Positions 49,341 through 59,673 of a DNA stretch of 64,000 nt are shown in pieces; within the stretch, counting starts at the first letter, position 1; each line of letters opens with the position of its first letter. The notes under the pieces are model-generated. The model was not told the DNA's origin. It did not search any database and saw only the letters and a list, made by a program, of their open reading frames with translations. Position numbers and translations under genes: made by a program. Source of the DNA: CAWGMT01 sp963823675 (lineage in GTDB: Bacteria > Planctomycetota > Planctomycetia > Isosphaerales > Isosphaeraceae); contig CAWGMT010000009.1 in the NCBI GenBank assembly GCA_963823675.1, forward strand, positions 310,001 to 374,000, given 5' to 3'.

Positions 49341-50497
49341 TCGACTTCCAGTGGTTCCTGCTCGAAGAGCTTACGATAGCTCTCGTAACGCCCGATGTGG
49401 ATCTGTCCCCAGTAGACGGCTTCCTTGACGGCGCACCCCGTTTCGTGGGTATGCGAGCAGTCGGGAAAGTGACAGTGGCGAATGTAGGGACGGAACTCGA
49501 TGAAATGCGCTTCCAGCTCTCCGGGAACGGTTCCCCAGAGCTCGAACTGACGCAGGCCCGGCGTGTCAACGACGAACCCGCCTGCGTCGAGGGCGATCAA
49601 CTCGGCGGTCGTCGTCGTGTGTTTTCCCTTGGTCGTCCAATCCGAAACCTCGCGGACTTTGAGGTTGAGACCGGGCTGGATCGCGTTCAAGAGCGAGCTC
49701 TTGCCGACTCCGCTCTGGCCGGCGACCGCGGTGATTCCCGTGCTGAGCAGATCCTTGAGCCGCGCCAGACCGCGGCCGTCGCAAACCGACGACACGACCG
49801 TCTCGTAACCAAGCTGGGCGTAGAGGCCGATCACCCACTGGTAGCCGGCGAAGTCAACGAGGTCGGCCTTGTTCAGAACAATCACGGGCCGGACGCCGCC
49901 GGTCTCGGCCGAGACGAGGTAGCGATCGACGAGACCGAGCTTGAGGCCCGGTTCGGCCACGGCCGACACGATCAGCACCTGGTCAACATTGGCCGCGATG
50001 ACGTGCTGACGGCGACGATAGCCGCGCGTGATCACTCCGCGCCGGGTTTCGACCTTCTCGATCAGGCCGTCGCCGCCTGATGCACCCGGGCGGAACCAGA
50101 CGCGATCCCCGACGGTCACGACGTTCCGCCCCTCGATTTCCATGCTCTTGAGCAGGCGGCGGACATGGCAGGGATAGTTCCGGCCGTCGTCGCATCGAAC
50201 CATCGAGATGAGGCCGTGAACCCGGACGATCCGGCCCTGGAGACACGTCGCTTGATCGATCGCCCGCCGGGCGGCTGGGTCGGCGCTCGCGCCGGCTTCC
50301 CGCCCGGAACCCTCGCTGGCCTCCTCGATGATCGTCCGATGCCGGGACAGCTCGCCCCGCGGATGCACGCGGTCAACCGCCGACCTGGCTCCCGAGGCTT
50401 GTCCTTCTTCGTCAAGGTGGCGCGTCAGGTCGTTGGACCGGGTCCGCGTCTGGCGGTTCTTCCGGAGTGCGACCCGAACTTTCTTTCTTTTAGACAC
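49337..50497 (-). CDS. rsgA: Ribosome small subunit-dependent GTPase RsgA
   Basis: RsgA is a circularly permuted GTPase that assists late maturation of the 30S subunit. GTG start at 50497. The N-terminal OB-fold follows a long basic leader (about residues 1-85, RTRSNDLTRH and neighbours), longer than in E. coli. The permuted motifs are in order NKADL (G4), AVAGQSGVGKSSLLNAIQPG (G1), TTKGKHTTTTAELI (G2) and DTPGLRQF (G3), followed by the zinc site HCHFPDCSHTHETGCAVKEA. 386 residues, intact. Confidence 0.96.
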   Translation of the reverse strand: MSKRKKVRVALRKNRQTRTRSNDLTRHLDEEGQASGARSAVDRVHPRGELSRHRTIIEEASEGSGREAGASADPAARRAIDQATCLQGRIVRVHGLISMVRCDDGRNYPCHVRRLLKSMEIEGRNVVTVGDRVWFRPGASGGDGLIEKVETRRGVITRGYRRRQHVIAANVDQVLIVSAVAEPGLKLGLVDRYLVSAETGGVRPVIVLNKADLVDFAGYQWVIGLYAQLGYETVVSSVCDGRGLARLKDLLSTGITAVAGQSGVGKSSLLNAIQPGLNLKVREVSDWTTKGKHTTTTAELIALDAGGFVVDTPGLRQFELWGTVPGELEAHFIEFRPYIRHCHFPDCSHTHETGCAVKEAVYWGQIHIGRYESYRKLFEQEPLEVE

Positions 50498-50560
50498 GTC
50501 GGATTACTCTTTGACTTGCCTGCCCTCTTGCGGCGCCTCGGCAGCCTCGATCCTGGCGCT

Positions 50561-51019
50561 CTAGCGCGAGTGCAGCGGGCGCCGGCCCGACGGCCGGCTG
50601 CTCGCCGCGCCGGCGCTCGTACCCGTGGCGTCGCTCAGAATCTGCGACGCCCGCTTGGGATTGGACGTATGAAAGATCCCCAGCGCCTTGCCCGGGGCCG
50701 ACGTCGTGGAGGCGTACGCATATTCGACGTTGATGTGTTCCTCGGCGAGCCGCTCGAGGACCCTGGCCAGCGAACCGGTGCGATTTTCGAGCTGGACCGC
50801 GACGACGTCACAGATACGAAACTCGATTCCCAGCGCGGTGAGTGAGTTCTTGGTTTTCTCGAGGTCGCTCGTGACGCACCGCAGGACACTGGGGCCCTCT
50901 CGTTCCATCACCGAAAGCGCGAGAATATCGACCTTTTCCTGGGCCAAGGCGGAACAGATCTTGGCCAGACGTCCCGGTTTGTTCTCGAGATACGCAGTCA
51001 CTTCGTGCACGAATTCCAT
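50561..51019 (-). CDS. Tandem ACT-domain protein
   Basis: From ATG at 51019 (MEFVHEVTAYLENKPGRLAK) with AGGGAG upstream, about 152 residues hold two ACT domains: the first with TAYLENKPGRLAKICSAL, the second with VVAVQLENRTGSLARVLERL and INVEYAYASTT. ACT pairs of this kind bind amino acids and act as regulators. The Ser/Arg-rich tail is not conserved. The gene lies 63 bases before rsgA on the same strand. Confidence 0.8.
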   Translation of the reverse strand: MEFVHEVTAYLENKPGRLAKICSALAQEKVDILALSVMEREGPSVLRCVTSDLEKTKNSLTALGIEFRICDVVAVQLENRTGSLARVLERLAEEHINVEYAYASTTSAPGKALGIFHTSNPKRASQILSDATGTSAGAASSRPSGRRPLHSR

Positions 51020-51114
51020 GGAAGGTTCTCCCTTCAAGACCGCGAATGAGAATCAGCATAGGCACTTCAAGGTGGTCGGGCTCCGGCCGGGGAAAGTGGC
51101 TTGCGGCCCGGCGC

Positions 51115-53622
51115 TCAGTCGTCTCCGCCCCGGCGGCCGCCGCGCCTGCGCCCGGGAGGACCGGCGGGGGGTACGCCGGGCTGACCGCCCGGCGGAGCGG
51201 CAACCGCGCCGGGGCCGGCCCCCGCTGGCTGATCGGTGCTTGCACCCTGAGCCGGCACGATCGCTGCTCGAATCCGCTGAGCCAGCGGCGTCGAGGCCAG
51301 AAGCGGCGCCAGGTTGATCGGCAGCGCCAGGTTGGGAAAGGCGGTGCGCGAGGTGATTCGCACCTCCGCGTCCGAAAGATTGATGAATGCGACGCTCGCG
51401 GAGATCAGCTTCTTGAGCTCGTCGGCTTTGGGTAGTTTGTCGGCGTCAACCTTGAGCTGGATCATGTCGTCGCCGCCCGCACCCGGCTCTCCGGGCCCGG
51501 CCGGCCCGGAACTGGCCGGAGGGCTCGCGAACCGGCCCGGAGCGGGCGCCGCACCCCCGCCTTCGCTATCGACGGGACCGACGCCCCCGCCGCCGGCGAT
51601 GCCCGCGCGGACCAGCGGGCTGCCTCCGGCCCGGGCCCCGCGCCGCGCCCCGTCGCCATCATCGCCCCACGGCCTTGCTGTTGCCCGCCGGCCGGCTGAT
51701 CGGATTCCTTACGGGGGCGCGACAGGGCGATCGATGTGTTGATCATCGCCTGAAGCGATCCCGGCCAGCTTGCCAGAACGGATGAAAGGCCATCGCGGAC
51801 ATCGGTGACGCCCAGCGCGATCAATCCCTCCGGCACAGGCTCGCACGCTTTCTGCACCTCGCTCGAGGGCTTCCAATCCTTCTGTTTCATCGCGGCGAGC
51901 GCGGGGCGAACGGCATCCGACGCCGTCGAGATCACCAGGTACTTTCCCTCAAGCTGAATCGTCGGCCGGAAATGGACTGGTCCCAGTTTCAGGACCGAAT
52001 CGCGCGGGGTGGTCAGGACAAAGGCATTCTCGTGTCCCGGCACCGGCGTGAACCGCGGGGCTGGCGTCTCCTCTGGCGAGCGCCGCCGCCCCGAACGTTT
52101 GCCCGCGCCCCCTCCAGGCACGCGCGGCTGGGCCCCCGCTGCCGGCTGATCGCCGGCAGCCGCATGCTCTAGTTCGGCCAGCTCGTGAGCCTGGGCCTTG
52201 AGCTGGTTATTGATCGCGATGACGACCGCGTCGAGCGCCTTGCCGAACGATTCGGGATTGTCGACCTCGGCCACCAAGGTGAGCTTGGGTAGAAACGACT
52301 GGACGGCCGACGTCAAGCCAAGCAGGTTAAACCCCTGCTTCAAGGCCGACTCCGCCGTCTCGTCGTTGGTCGCGGCCGAGCGCTCGGGCCAGAAAGAGGA
52401 TCATCTTGGGCCCGAGATGCGCGAGCAAATCTTTCTCGATATCGATCTTGCCGCCGTGGCGGATCGCCTTGGTCAACTCTTCGACCTGCGTCTTGACGGT
52501 GTCCGAAGTGTCGGCCGCCGACAGCGTCTCGAGCAGATGGGCCGGATTCAGCGAAAGCGCCACGAACGAGTCGACTCCGGCAGGCATGGGCAGGACCGCG
52601 GTCTTCTCGAACGTCGGTTGGTCAAAAATGGCTAGCGGGCCCTTGCGAGGCTTGGGGGCAACAATTCGACTGACAGTCACCAGGGCGTCGCCATCAAAAC
52701 CGAGGCGGGCATCGATCCGCTCGACCCCCCATTCCGCACCCATCGTGTGCAAGAGCTCGGTCAGCCGGCCCGGAATCGCGGGGCAATTCGCCGTGTCGGC
52801 AAACGCGAAGCAAACCGGTTGAAAGCCGCCTTCCGGCTGCGAGATCGCTTGAACCAGCGGATGCTCGACGGCACTGGGAGTCTTTCCATCCAGGGCCGCG
52901 ATGATTCCGTCGGCGCTCGACCGGCCCGGGAAACTGATCGCCAGATCGTCCTTCTCAGCCCACCAGTTCCAGCCCGGCGAACCCGTCGCGGCGGCTGGCG
53001 CTGCGGCACCGGCCGCCGGCGCCGCTGCTGGTGCGGCGCCGGGCACGATAACCATGGTTCGGCCCGTGCTACGGTCGATTTTTGGCTTGACGTCTCCCAT
53101 CATCCAACCCATCGCACGCGCCGAAAGGCCGCGCATCTCCTTGCCGGCCGCGCCCCGGACAACCAGCGTTCCCCGCAACGGGCCATCGGCGCTCTTGGGG
53201 TTCGCATGAATCGCCAAAACCCACCCGGCTTGTACGGAATGCTTGACCAGGGTCAGAAGCTCGGCACCGCTCAGTTTGTGGTCAGGGTAAAGGTTCAGCG
53301 TCTTGTCGAGAAGCTGAGTGGTAACCTCTTCCATCATCGCACCGAGCGGCGTCTCGTTGAGCATCCGGTACGCGGCGGTGTTTTTCCAGGATGCCGCCGA
53401 CGCATTCAGGCCGGCAAACTCGACGTACAGTATCAGGTTTTCCTTGGGAACGAATCGCCCCAGCGGAACCGGTGCGGCCGGCGCCCCTGGCGAGCTCGCG
53501 GCCTCACTCTTGGCCGGCTCGTTCTGGGCGGGCACTCGCATGGGCGCCACAAGCCCCCCCAAGACGACCAGAAGCACTCCCACACGCCTGGCGGGGATGG
53601 CTGAGGTCAACGCGTGCACCAC
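51115..53622 (-). CDS. Large exported protein, planctomycete type (two frame breaks)
   Basis: The most likely start is GTG at 53622, 9 bases after GGAGG. A signal-peptide-like stretch (VGVLLVVLGGLVAPMRVPAQ) is followed by a beta-rich body with VPKENLILYVEFAGLNASAA, GWNWWAEKDDLAISFPG, SAADTSDTVKTQVEELTKAI and, after a break near 52385, QGFNLLGLTSAVQSFLPKL. Another break lies between 51480 and 51660. The end is a Pro/Gly/Arg-rich disordered tail. I recognise it only as an unnamed planctomycete exported protein; the function is unknown. Corrected length about 835 residues. The upstream 53623-53810 gap has no gene. Confidence 0.65.
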
Positions 53623-53810
53623 ACTTCCACACCTCCGGTCCGAGCCAATCGCAAATTGTCGCACAGCGGCAGTCCTAATCTCTGATCGAGGGTTTTCGGC
53701 AAAGCGCTCTCGGCAAAGCCGGTAGCCTACACCGTCATCGTAAGGGCGAAACACGCTCGCGCCAACAACCTGGTCATATTCGTTCTTCGCCAGAGCCCAC
53801 ACCCAGCCAC

Positions 53811-55147
53811 TCAAGAAGGCCACTGCTTGTCGAACGTGTAAGGCAATACCTTGACGCCCCGCTTCTTGAGCGGCGCCAGAGCCTGCTTCAGTCTCCCTTG
53901 CTCGGCCGTCCAGCTCGGACGGTAAAGCGGAGTGAGACCTTCGAGATCGCGGCACGGGTCGCGGATCTCGCTTTCATCCAGCAAGAACACGAAATCGCCC
54001 GGACCGACGGCGAGCGACCCGAACAACCGCGCCGTATCGCGGCATGCCGCCACCGCCCGTTCCACGCCCCCGGCGCCAACGAGCGTCAAGAGACTGATCC
54101 CCATCCCGGCCGCCTTGAAATCCTCGACCGCCGCCGCAAGATCGTCGTCCGAATAGCCCTTGCCGTAAAGCGCCCGGACCCCTGGATCACCCGATTCGAC
54201 ACCCAGGCTAACCCGCACCAGCCCGCGTTCCCACAATTCGCCCCACCCGGCGCGAGCGGGCCCGGAAGCGACGAAGTCGTCAAGGAACGCTTGAACCCCC
54301 TCCAGCCGATGGCCCGCCTCGTCTGCCAAAGGTCGCCGAGTTGCCCCCGCCCGCTCCTCCAGCCCCACCGGAAATGCCTGCGTGATCGCACCCATGTAGC
54401 GAACGACGTTCTCGACCGGTTGGCGGAGGACGTCGCTACCTGCGAGGAAGGCGAATCGGCTCTGCGTCAGACGGCGGCCCCAGAGGGCGGACACCAGGAT
54501 GGCATGCTGCTGAAACTCGGCCGGCGCGAGTGTCCGCGGTTCGCTCGCCGCCGACCCGCCGAAGGTCGCGCCGCCAGTGTGTCCCGAAGTCGCCTGCAAG
54601 AGGACGGCATTCTGGCATTCGGGAGGCAGGAATGGCAGCGGTGCGACACCGTAGGCGGCCAGGTAACGCTGGCGGTCCGCGGCCCAGGCCGCGGAATCCC
54701 AGGCAACGATCCGCCTCAGGAATTCATGCAGATCAGCGCGCGAGCGGCGTTGCTTTCGCAGCCGGCGGTTCGATACGTTCGAGCCGTCCCGCGTCGAGAT
54801 CGGCGATGAGGTCAGATACCGCCGACCGTACCCGGCCATCGAAACCGGCGGCCTCGGCTTCGGTCAGGATGTGCCGTTTCAACACGAGGTTTGCTCCCTC
54901 GCGCACCCGGCGAACGACCTGCACGGTCCCGTCCAGCCCCTTGAGAAAATGCGTACCGTTCGACGACGGCTCGCTGCCACCGTCCTTCCAGATCGAAGTG
55001 GTAAAAAGGCGAGTCTCCGAAGAACAGTGAGAACGCCCCGGACCGAAAGCCGGCGAAGATCGGATCGAGATGGCCCGCCGATGGTTTGAGGCCAACGCGG
55101 CGGTGGTACTGTGCGCCCGTTTCGACCAGGCAGGCAGCTTCGGTCAT
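53811..55147 (-). CDS. Radical-SAM-like protein without visible cluster motif (two frame breaks)
   Basis: Start ATG at 55147 (MTEAACLVETGAQYHRRVG). The first 130 residues are YHRRVGLKPSAGHLDPIF, FGDSPFYHFDLEGRWQRA, then (after a break near 54965) GTHFLKGLDGTVQ and VREGANLVLKRHILTEAE. A second break lies near 54745. The body contains PPECQNAVLLQATSGHTGG, SRFAFLAGSDVLRQP, RVSLGVESGDPGVRALYGKG and GMGISLLTLVGAGGVERAVA, a layout of radical SAM barrels of the HemN or elongator type. The usual CxxxCxxC loop after the GHTGG segment is missing; AASEPRTLAPAEF stands there. It may be a decayed or non-redox relative. Corrected length about 445 residues. Confidence 0.55.
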
Positions 55148-55660
55148 ACGCGTGTCACAATCGGATGGCACTTTTTCGTGGCAGTAGGCGGCAAGTCCTC
55201 GGAGTCTTCATCCATGATGCGCTGATTTTCAAAGACTCGTAAAGCACGCATGGCCGATTTTGCCCCGAGCTTGGTCCAAGTCATTCGCCGCTCTTGGGAA
55301 AAAAAATCGAGACTCCTCACCGATCTCCACCAGATTGTCACGCGACTCGTCGTGGTGCTTGTCGGGCTTGGGGTTGCGCCTTGCCGTGTTTGACGGGTCT
55401 TGAGCGATCGGCCCGTCGTGCCATTCGGGGAAGAAAAAGGACAGGCAAAGTTCGGCGGCGACTGCTCACCGGTCCGACTTCTGTTGGGTCGGTTCCGGAC
55501 GCTTTCGGAAGCGAGCCAATCGTCGCCAATCGCGTGGTAAGCCCGGAAATCTTGGCTCCCGCGCAGAACACGACGTCGCCAGACGGCCGTTTCGTCCAGG
55601 CCGCTCGGGGGGTCACACTCCCGATGCCCGAAAGTCGCGGATCCGAGCTCCGCGCCTGCG
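55148..55660. other. Gap before the transposase remnants
   Basis: About 500 bases. A minus-strand frame (55144-55341) and a second near 55340-55670 have no family similarity. At 55308-55315 there is a run of A bases. 55623-55647 (GATGCCCGAAA ... ATCCGAG) is an end sequence shared with the second remnant at 56230-56254. Confidence 0.45.
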
Positions 55661-56060
55661 TCAGGACGCTGGGCATCCCCCCAGATTCGGCACGCGGCGC
55701 AGCCCCAGACGATCGGCCACTTCGCGAAGCCGCTTCCGACTGGCCGCGAAGAAGCGGCCGAAAAGGCGGCCCGTGCTCAGATTCTCCAGCCGCGCCCGCC
55801 AGGTCTTCGCGCTGCTGCCGAGCCGATCAAAAATCGCCGCCACTTCGCGCGAGATCGCCGCCTTACCGTCGCGCAATAACCGGGCGGTGTAATCGACCAG
55901 GAGCAGTTAGCTGCCCAGCGAGAACCCTTCCCGCATCCCCTCCCGCGACGAATCCAGCCGCCGCCGGTCCTCGATCGGACAGAGCCAGTGCGATTCGTCC
56001 AGCCGTGCCGGTGGGCGAGCCGTGGTGTCCCGCGAATCGCCATCATTCGACCCGATTGGT
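55661..56060 (-). pseudogene. Transposase remnant, copy 1
   Basis: Read leftwards: RLDESHWLCPIEDRRRLDS, EGMREGFSLGS, stop, LLLVDYTARLLRDGKAAISR, EVAAIFDRLGSSAKTW and GRFFAASRKRLREVADRLGL. This is the C-terminal half of an IS-type transposase common in planctomycetes. A TAA at 55907-55909 replaces the Tyr codon expected after GS (one base change), and the N-terminal half, including the catalytic domain, is missing. It cannot be active. Confidence 0.6.
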
Positions 56061-56267
56061 GTGAAGTCGGAAATTCACCGCCAAGGCGCGAAGAGCGCCA
56101 AGAAATACGGCGACCCCGCTCATCAATCATTAACCATGCGATTGATGCCATACTTTCATTGCATCTTCCCTTCGCGCTCTTGGCGTCTTCGCGGTGATAA
56201 GATCAATCGGCTAAACCGCTTGCGTGTGAGATGCCCGAAAACCGCGGATCCGAGAACCGTACCGTCG

Positions 56268-56505
56268 TCAGGTCGCCGGGCACCCGCTCAGGTTTGGCAC
56301 CCGGCACAGCCCCAGACGCTCGGCGACCTCTCGATGGCGCTTCCGGCTGGCCACAAAGAAGCGGCCGAAGAGATAGCCCTTGCTCAGACTCTCCGGCCGC
56401 GCCTACCACGTCTCCGCGCTGCTCCCGAGCCGATCGAAGATCGCCGCCACTTCGCGCGACATCGCCGCCTTACCGTCGCGGAATAACCGGCCGGTGTAAT
56501 AGTTG
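56268..56505 (-). pseudogene. Transposase remnant, copy 2
   Basis: The same protein end as copy 1: YYTGRLFRDGKAAMSREVAA, IFDRLGSSAETW, stop, then GRFFVASRKRHREVAERLGL and SGCPAT. The TAG at 56403-56405 is a one-base change from a likely Gln codon. It is truncated further upstream than copy 1, and shares the 25-base end sequence of copy 1 at 56230-56254. The two copies are about 600 bases apart in the same orientation. Confidence 0.6.
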
Positions 56506-56682
56506 GGTGTGCCAAATGTTACTTTCCGATCCGGGAGACTTCCAATCCCGAAATCGACTCCCCGAAAACTGCGCGACCTACTATACTCCGCGATCCCGAT
56601 TCGATTCGCCGGAATTGATTGAAACAGGGCAAGGACGGTAGACCAGGGAAGGCTTGGCAGCGCAGCCGCCGAGGAGGGAGTC

Positions 56683-58434
56683 GTGGACGAGCAGGGAAAG
56701 CCGCCGGATGAGGCCGCAATTGCCGGCAGCCCTTTGGCGAAGGCTCGGTTTCTGGAGTGGATCGAGCCCGCGCTGATTCTGATCCTGGCACTCACCCTGA
56801 ATCTCGCCGGCAATGGCCGGATGGGGCTCTGGGATCGGGACGAGCCGCGGTACGCCGTCTCGGTGCGCGAGATGAGGGCGCGGGGCGACTGGTTCTTGCC
56901 GACATTCAATGGCGAGCCCCGTTATCAGAAGCCCATCCTGATCTACTGGCTCATGGGTTTGGGGACGGCGCTAGCGGGCGACAATCCCTTCGGCGCGCGG
57001 CTGATCTCAGCCATTGCAGGCGCGGGGACGGTGGTCTTGGTCTGGGCGCTGGGGCGGAAAATGCTCGGGCCGCGAGGGGGGCGGCTGGCGGCGATCGTGC
57101 TGGCGACCGCGCCGATCATGATCGCCGAATCCAAGCTCGCCACAACCGACGCGACCCTTGCGCTCTGGCTGCTCGGATGCCAGGCCTGTTTGTGGAAATT
57201 GGGGCAAAGGCCCTCGCGAGTCGCGGCCGTGTGTTTCTGGGTCTTGCTCAGCCTGGCCGCGCTCACCAAGGGGCCCATCGGACCGGCCCTGATCGTGGTC
57301 TCGGGGCTCCTGGCCTGGTGGTGGGGTTGGAAGCCGCCATCGTGGCGGCGTCTGCACTGGCGCATCGGCGTGCCGGTCTTTATCCTGCTCGTGGCGCCGT
57401 GGTTCGTCGGGATCACGATCGCTTCGGGGGGAGATTTTCTGCGCGTCGCCGTGGGCCGCCAGATCGTGCACCGCGTGGCGTCGGACATGGAAGCCCATGG
57501 CGGATTTCCCGGCTATTACCCCCTGATCTCGGCGCTGGTCTTTTATCCGTGGTCGGCTTTGATTCCCGCGGCGCTCGTCGGCGCGGGCCTGCGGCGAAAG
57601 TCGAGCCCCGTCCTCGGCTTCCTCCTGGGCTGGATCATCGGCCCGCTGGTCTTGCTCGAGTGCTTCCGCACCAAGCTGATTCATTATTACCTGCCCGCCT
57701 TCCCCGCGTGTGCGCTGCTTCTGGCCTGGGGGGTTCTGGCGATCGAGTCCGAGGGAGTGAACATCCGGCGGTGGCCCCTGGGGCGGTTGTCGATCGCGCT
57801 TCTGGTCGCAATCGGGCTGGCCGCAACCGTGCTGTTTGCCTCGGTGGGGATATTGGTGCGCGGAAACCTCGGCTGGCCGCTGGTACTTGTATCCCTGCTG
57901 ATCGCGGCGGGGACGCTCGCCGGCCTGTCGCTCTTGCAGCGCGGTGCGACGGCGCGCGCGGTTTATGCACTGGCGGGCACCTGGGCGATTGTGGTCTTGG
58001 CCCTGGGCGGGTGGGTGGTTCCCTTGGCAGAGCCGTACCGCACCTCGCGGGTGCTGGGCGAGCGCTTGAGAGCCTGTTCGGCGCGGACGGGGTTCGAGCC
58101 GGTGCTGCTGGAATTCCAGGAGCCGGGGGTCGTCTATGCGCTCGGCCGGCCAGTCGCCACAACGCGCGATCGGGATGGCTTCTTCGCTCATCTCAAGGGA
58201 GGCCAGTCGATCCTGACGGTCGCGCTGCCGAGCGAGAGCCAGGTGATGCGCGATCACTTCGGTCTATCGGTGACGGTGATCGACCAGGTTGACGGGCTCG
58301 TCTTGACCAAGGGCAAGCTCCAGACCTTCCAGATCGTCGCCGTCAAGGAGGAGGAGGGCAAGACGGTTCGATCGGCGTCAAACTTCAAGGAGGCCTTGCG
58401 GGCTGCCGCCCTCAAGCAGCCGCTCGTAAAGTGA
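56683..58434 (+). CDS. ArnT-like GT39 membrane glycosyltransferase
   Basis: 583 residues, intact. GTG start at 56683 after AGGAGG. Many membrane helices, with the GT-C loop near the start (MGLWDRDEPRYAVSVREM, catalytic acidic residues) and GEPRYQKPILIYWLMGLGTA, both typical of ArnT and dolichyl-phosphate-mannose-protein mannosyltransferase relatives. It uses a polyprenyl-phosphate sugar; the acceptor may be lipid A, a surface protein or a polymer (inference). It overlaps the next gene tail to tail by 57 bases. Confidence 0.85.
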   Translation: MDEQGKPPDEAAIAGSPLAKARFLEWIEPALILILALTLNLAGNGRMGLWDRDEPRYAVSVREMRARGDWFLPTFNGEPRYQKPILIYWLMGLGTALAGDNPFGARLISAIAGAGTVVLVWALGRKMLGPRGGRLAAIVLATAPIMIAESKLATTDATLALWLLGCQACLWKLGQRPSRVAAVCFWVLLSLAALTKGPIGPALIVVSGLLAWWWGWKPPSWRRLHWRIGVPVFILLVAPWFVGITIASGGDFLRVAVGRQIVHRVASDMEAHGGFPGYYPLISALVFYPWSALIPAALVGAGLRRKSSPVLGFLLGWIIGPLVLLECFRTKLIHYYLPAFPACALLLAWGVLAIESEGVNIRRWPLGRLSIALLVAIGLAATVLFASVGILVRGNLGWPLVLVSLLIAAGTLAGLSLLQRGATARAVYALAGTWAIVVLALGGWVVPLAEPYRTSRVLGERLRACSARTGFEPVLLEFQEPGVVYALGRPVATTRDRDGFFAHLKGGQSILTVALPSESQVMRDHFGLSVTVIDQVDGLVLTKGKLQTFQIVAVKEEEGKTVRSASNFKEALRAAALKQPLVK

Positions 58435-59559
58435 GCGAAGCTGCCGGGTCATGGTTTCGTGGCGGAACTGGCCGGCGAACCGCCGGCGGCCAAAAGCCCC
58501 GAGCGCGGCCCGGAGGGCGGGGTCGGATGCAAGCTGCAAGATCGCGCGGCGCAGGCCTTCCAGATCGCGCGGCTTGAGGAGAATGCCCGTCTCGGGCAGC
58601 ACCACCTCTCGCGCCCCATCGATGTCGTAGCTGATCACGGGGCGTCCCACCAGGAGCGACTGCGGCAAGACCCTGGCCAGTCCCTCGCGCAGGCTGGGAT
58701 GAATGACGGCATCGACGGCATCGAGCAGCTCCGGAATCCGCTCGGGTGGAACCAGTCCGGTAAGAATAAACGAGCGTCGAACGCCCAGACGCTCGAGATC
58801 GGCGACCAGCCGGTCGCGGAGGATGCCGTCCCCGATCCAGACGAAGCGGACGTTGGGATTGGCGGCGAGCACATCACTGGCAACGGCGACGATGTCGTCG
58901 TGTCCCTTGAGCTCGAAGAGGCGCGCCACGGTCGCGAATGCGACGTCGCCGTCGGCGAGTCCCAGCTCGCGGCGCACATCCTCGCGGGGGCGCCTGGGCT
59001 TCAGAAAGGCGTCGGCGTCCATGCCGCTGTACACGGTAAGGAACTGCTCGGGACGGCCAACGCCGGCCGCCAGCGCCTGGGTTGTCATGGCGTCGCAGAC
59101 GCTGACAATCGCATGGCACCGGCGGGCCGCCCAACGCTCGAGAGCGATATAGAGGCGGTTTTTCCCGGAGCTCTCGAAGGCCCCAAAAGGCATTCCGTGA
59201 ATCGTGTGCACGACGGCTGGAACCCCGGCGTGCCAGGCAGCGGCCCGCCCGAGGATTCCCGCCTTGGAGCTGTGTGTATGAACCACGTCGGGCTTGAGCT
59301 TCTTGAAGGCCGCGCGCAGCCGCAGGTATGCCTTGAGGTTGACCCAGGGCCTGATGGGACGTACCAGCTCGGGGAAAAGCTCGACCTTGAGGCCCAGCCG
59401 GGAGGCCCGGTCGAAGAGATCGCCTTCCGGGCCTTCCGCCGGGCCGGTGATCAGGGTGACGTCGTCCTGGTACTGGTGGTGCAGGCCCTCGACGGTCAGC
59501 AGCGTGTTTTCCTGAGCGCCGCCGATGATTAACCGTGTGATGACATGGATAATTCTCAT
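58378..59559 (-). CDS. GT4 glycosyltransferase
   Basis: 393 residues, intact. N-terminus MRIIHVITRLIIGGAQENTL with the GGAQENTL loop of GT4 enzymes, DVVHTHSSKAGILGRAAAW, then donor domain YSGMDADAFLKPR and AFATVARLFELKGHDDIVAV, FVWIGDGILRDR, and the retaining EX7E-like HPSLREGLARVLPQSLLVG. Probably exopolysaccharide or cell-surface glycan synthesis. Its last 19 codons overlap the end of the ArnT-like gene on the other strand. Confidence 0.88.
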   Translation of the reverse strand: MRIIHVITRLIIGGAQENTLLTVEGLHHQYQDDVTLITGPAEGPEGDLFDRASRLGLKVELFPELVRPIRPWVNLKAYLRLRAAFKKLKPDVVHTHSSKAGILGRAAAWHAGVPAVVHTIHGMPFGAFESSGKNRLYIALERWAARRCHAIVSVCDAMTTQALAAGVGRPEQFLTVYSGMDADAFLKPRRPREDVRRELGLADGDVAFATVARLFELKGHDDIVAVASDVLAANPNVRFVWIGDGILRDRLVADLERLGVRRSFILTGLVPPERIPELLDAVDAVIHPSLREGLARVLPQSLLVGRPVISYDIDGAREVVLPETGILLKPRDLEGLRRAILQLASDPALRAALGAFGRRRFAGQFRHETMTRQLRSLYERLLEGGSPQGLLEV

Positions 59560-59673
59560 CCTGGTCCCTGCTCTTCTGTCGGGCGCGGGTCTCCCGACCC
59601 CACCCCCCGCGCGACCGAAAGTCTCCCGACCCCGAGATGCCCGCCCGGCGCTGCGATCGCAGGGAGGGAGACT

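Noticed and set aside
59651..59662. CTGCGATCGCAG palindrome as a HIP1-type site
   Set aside because: A single 12-base palindrome in GC-rich DNA is expected by chance; no enrichment can be shown here.
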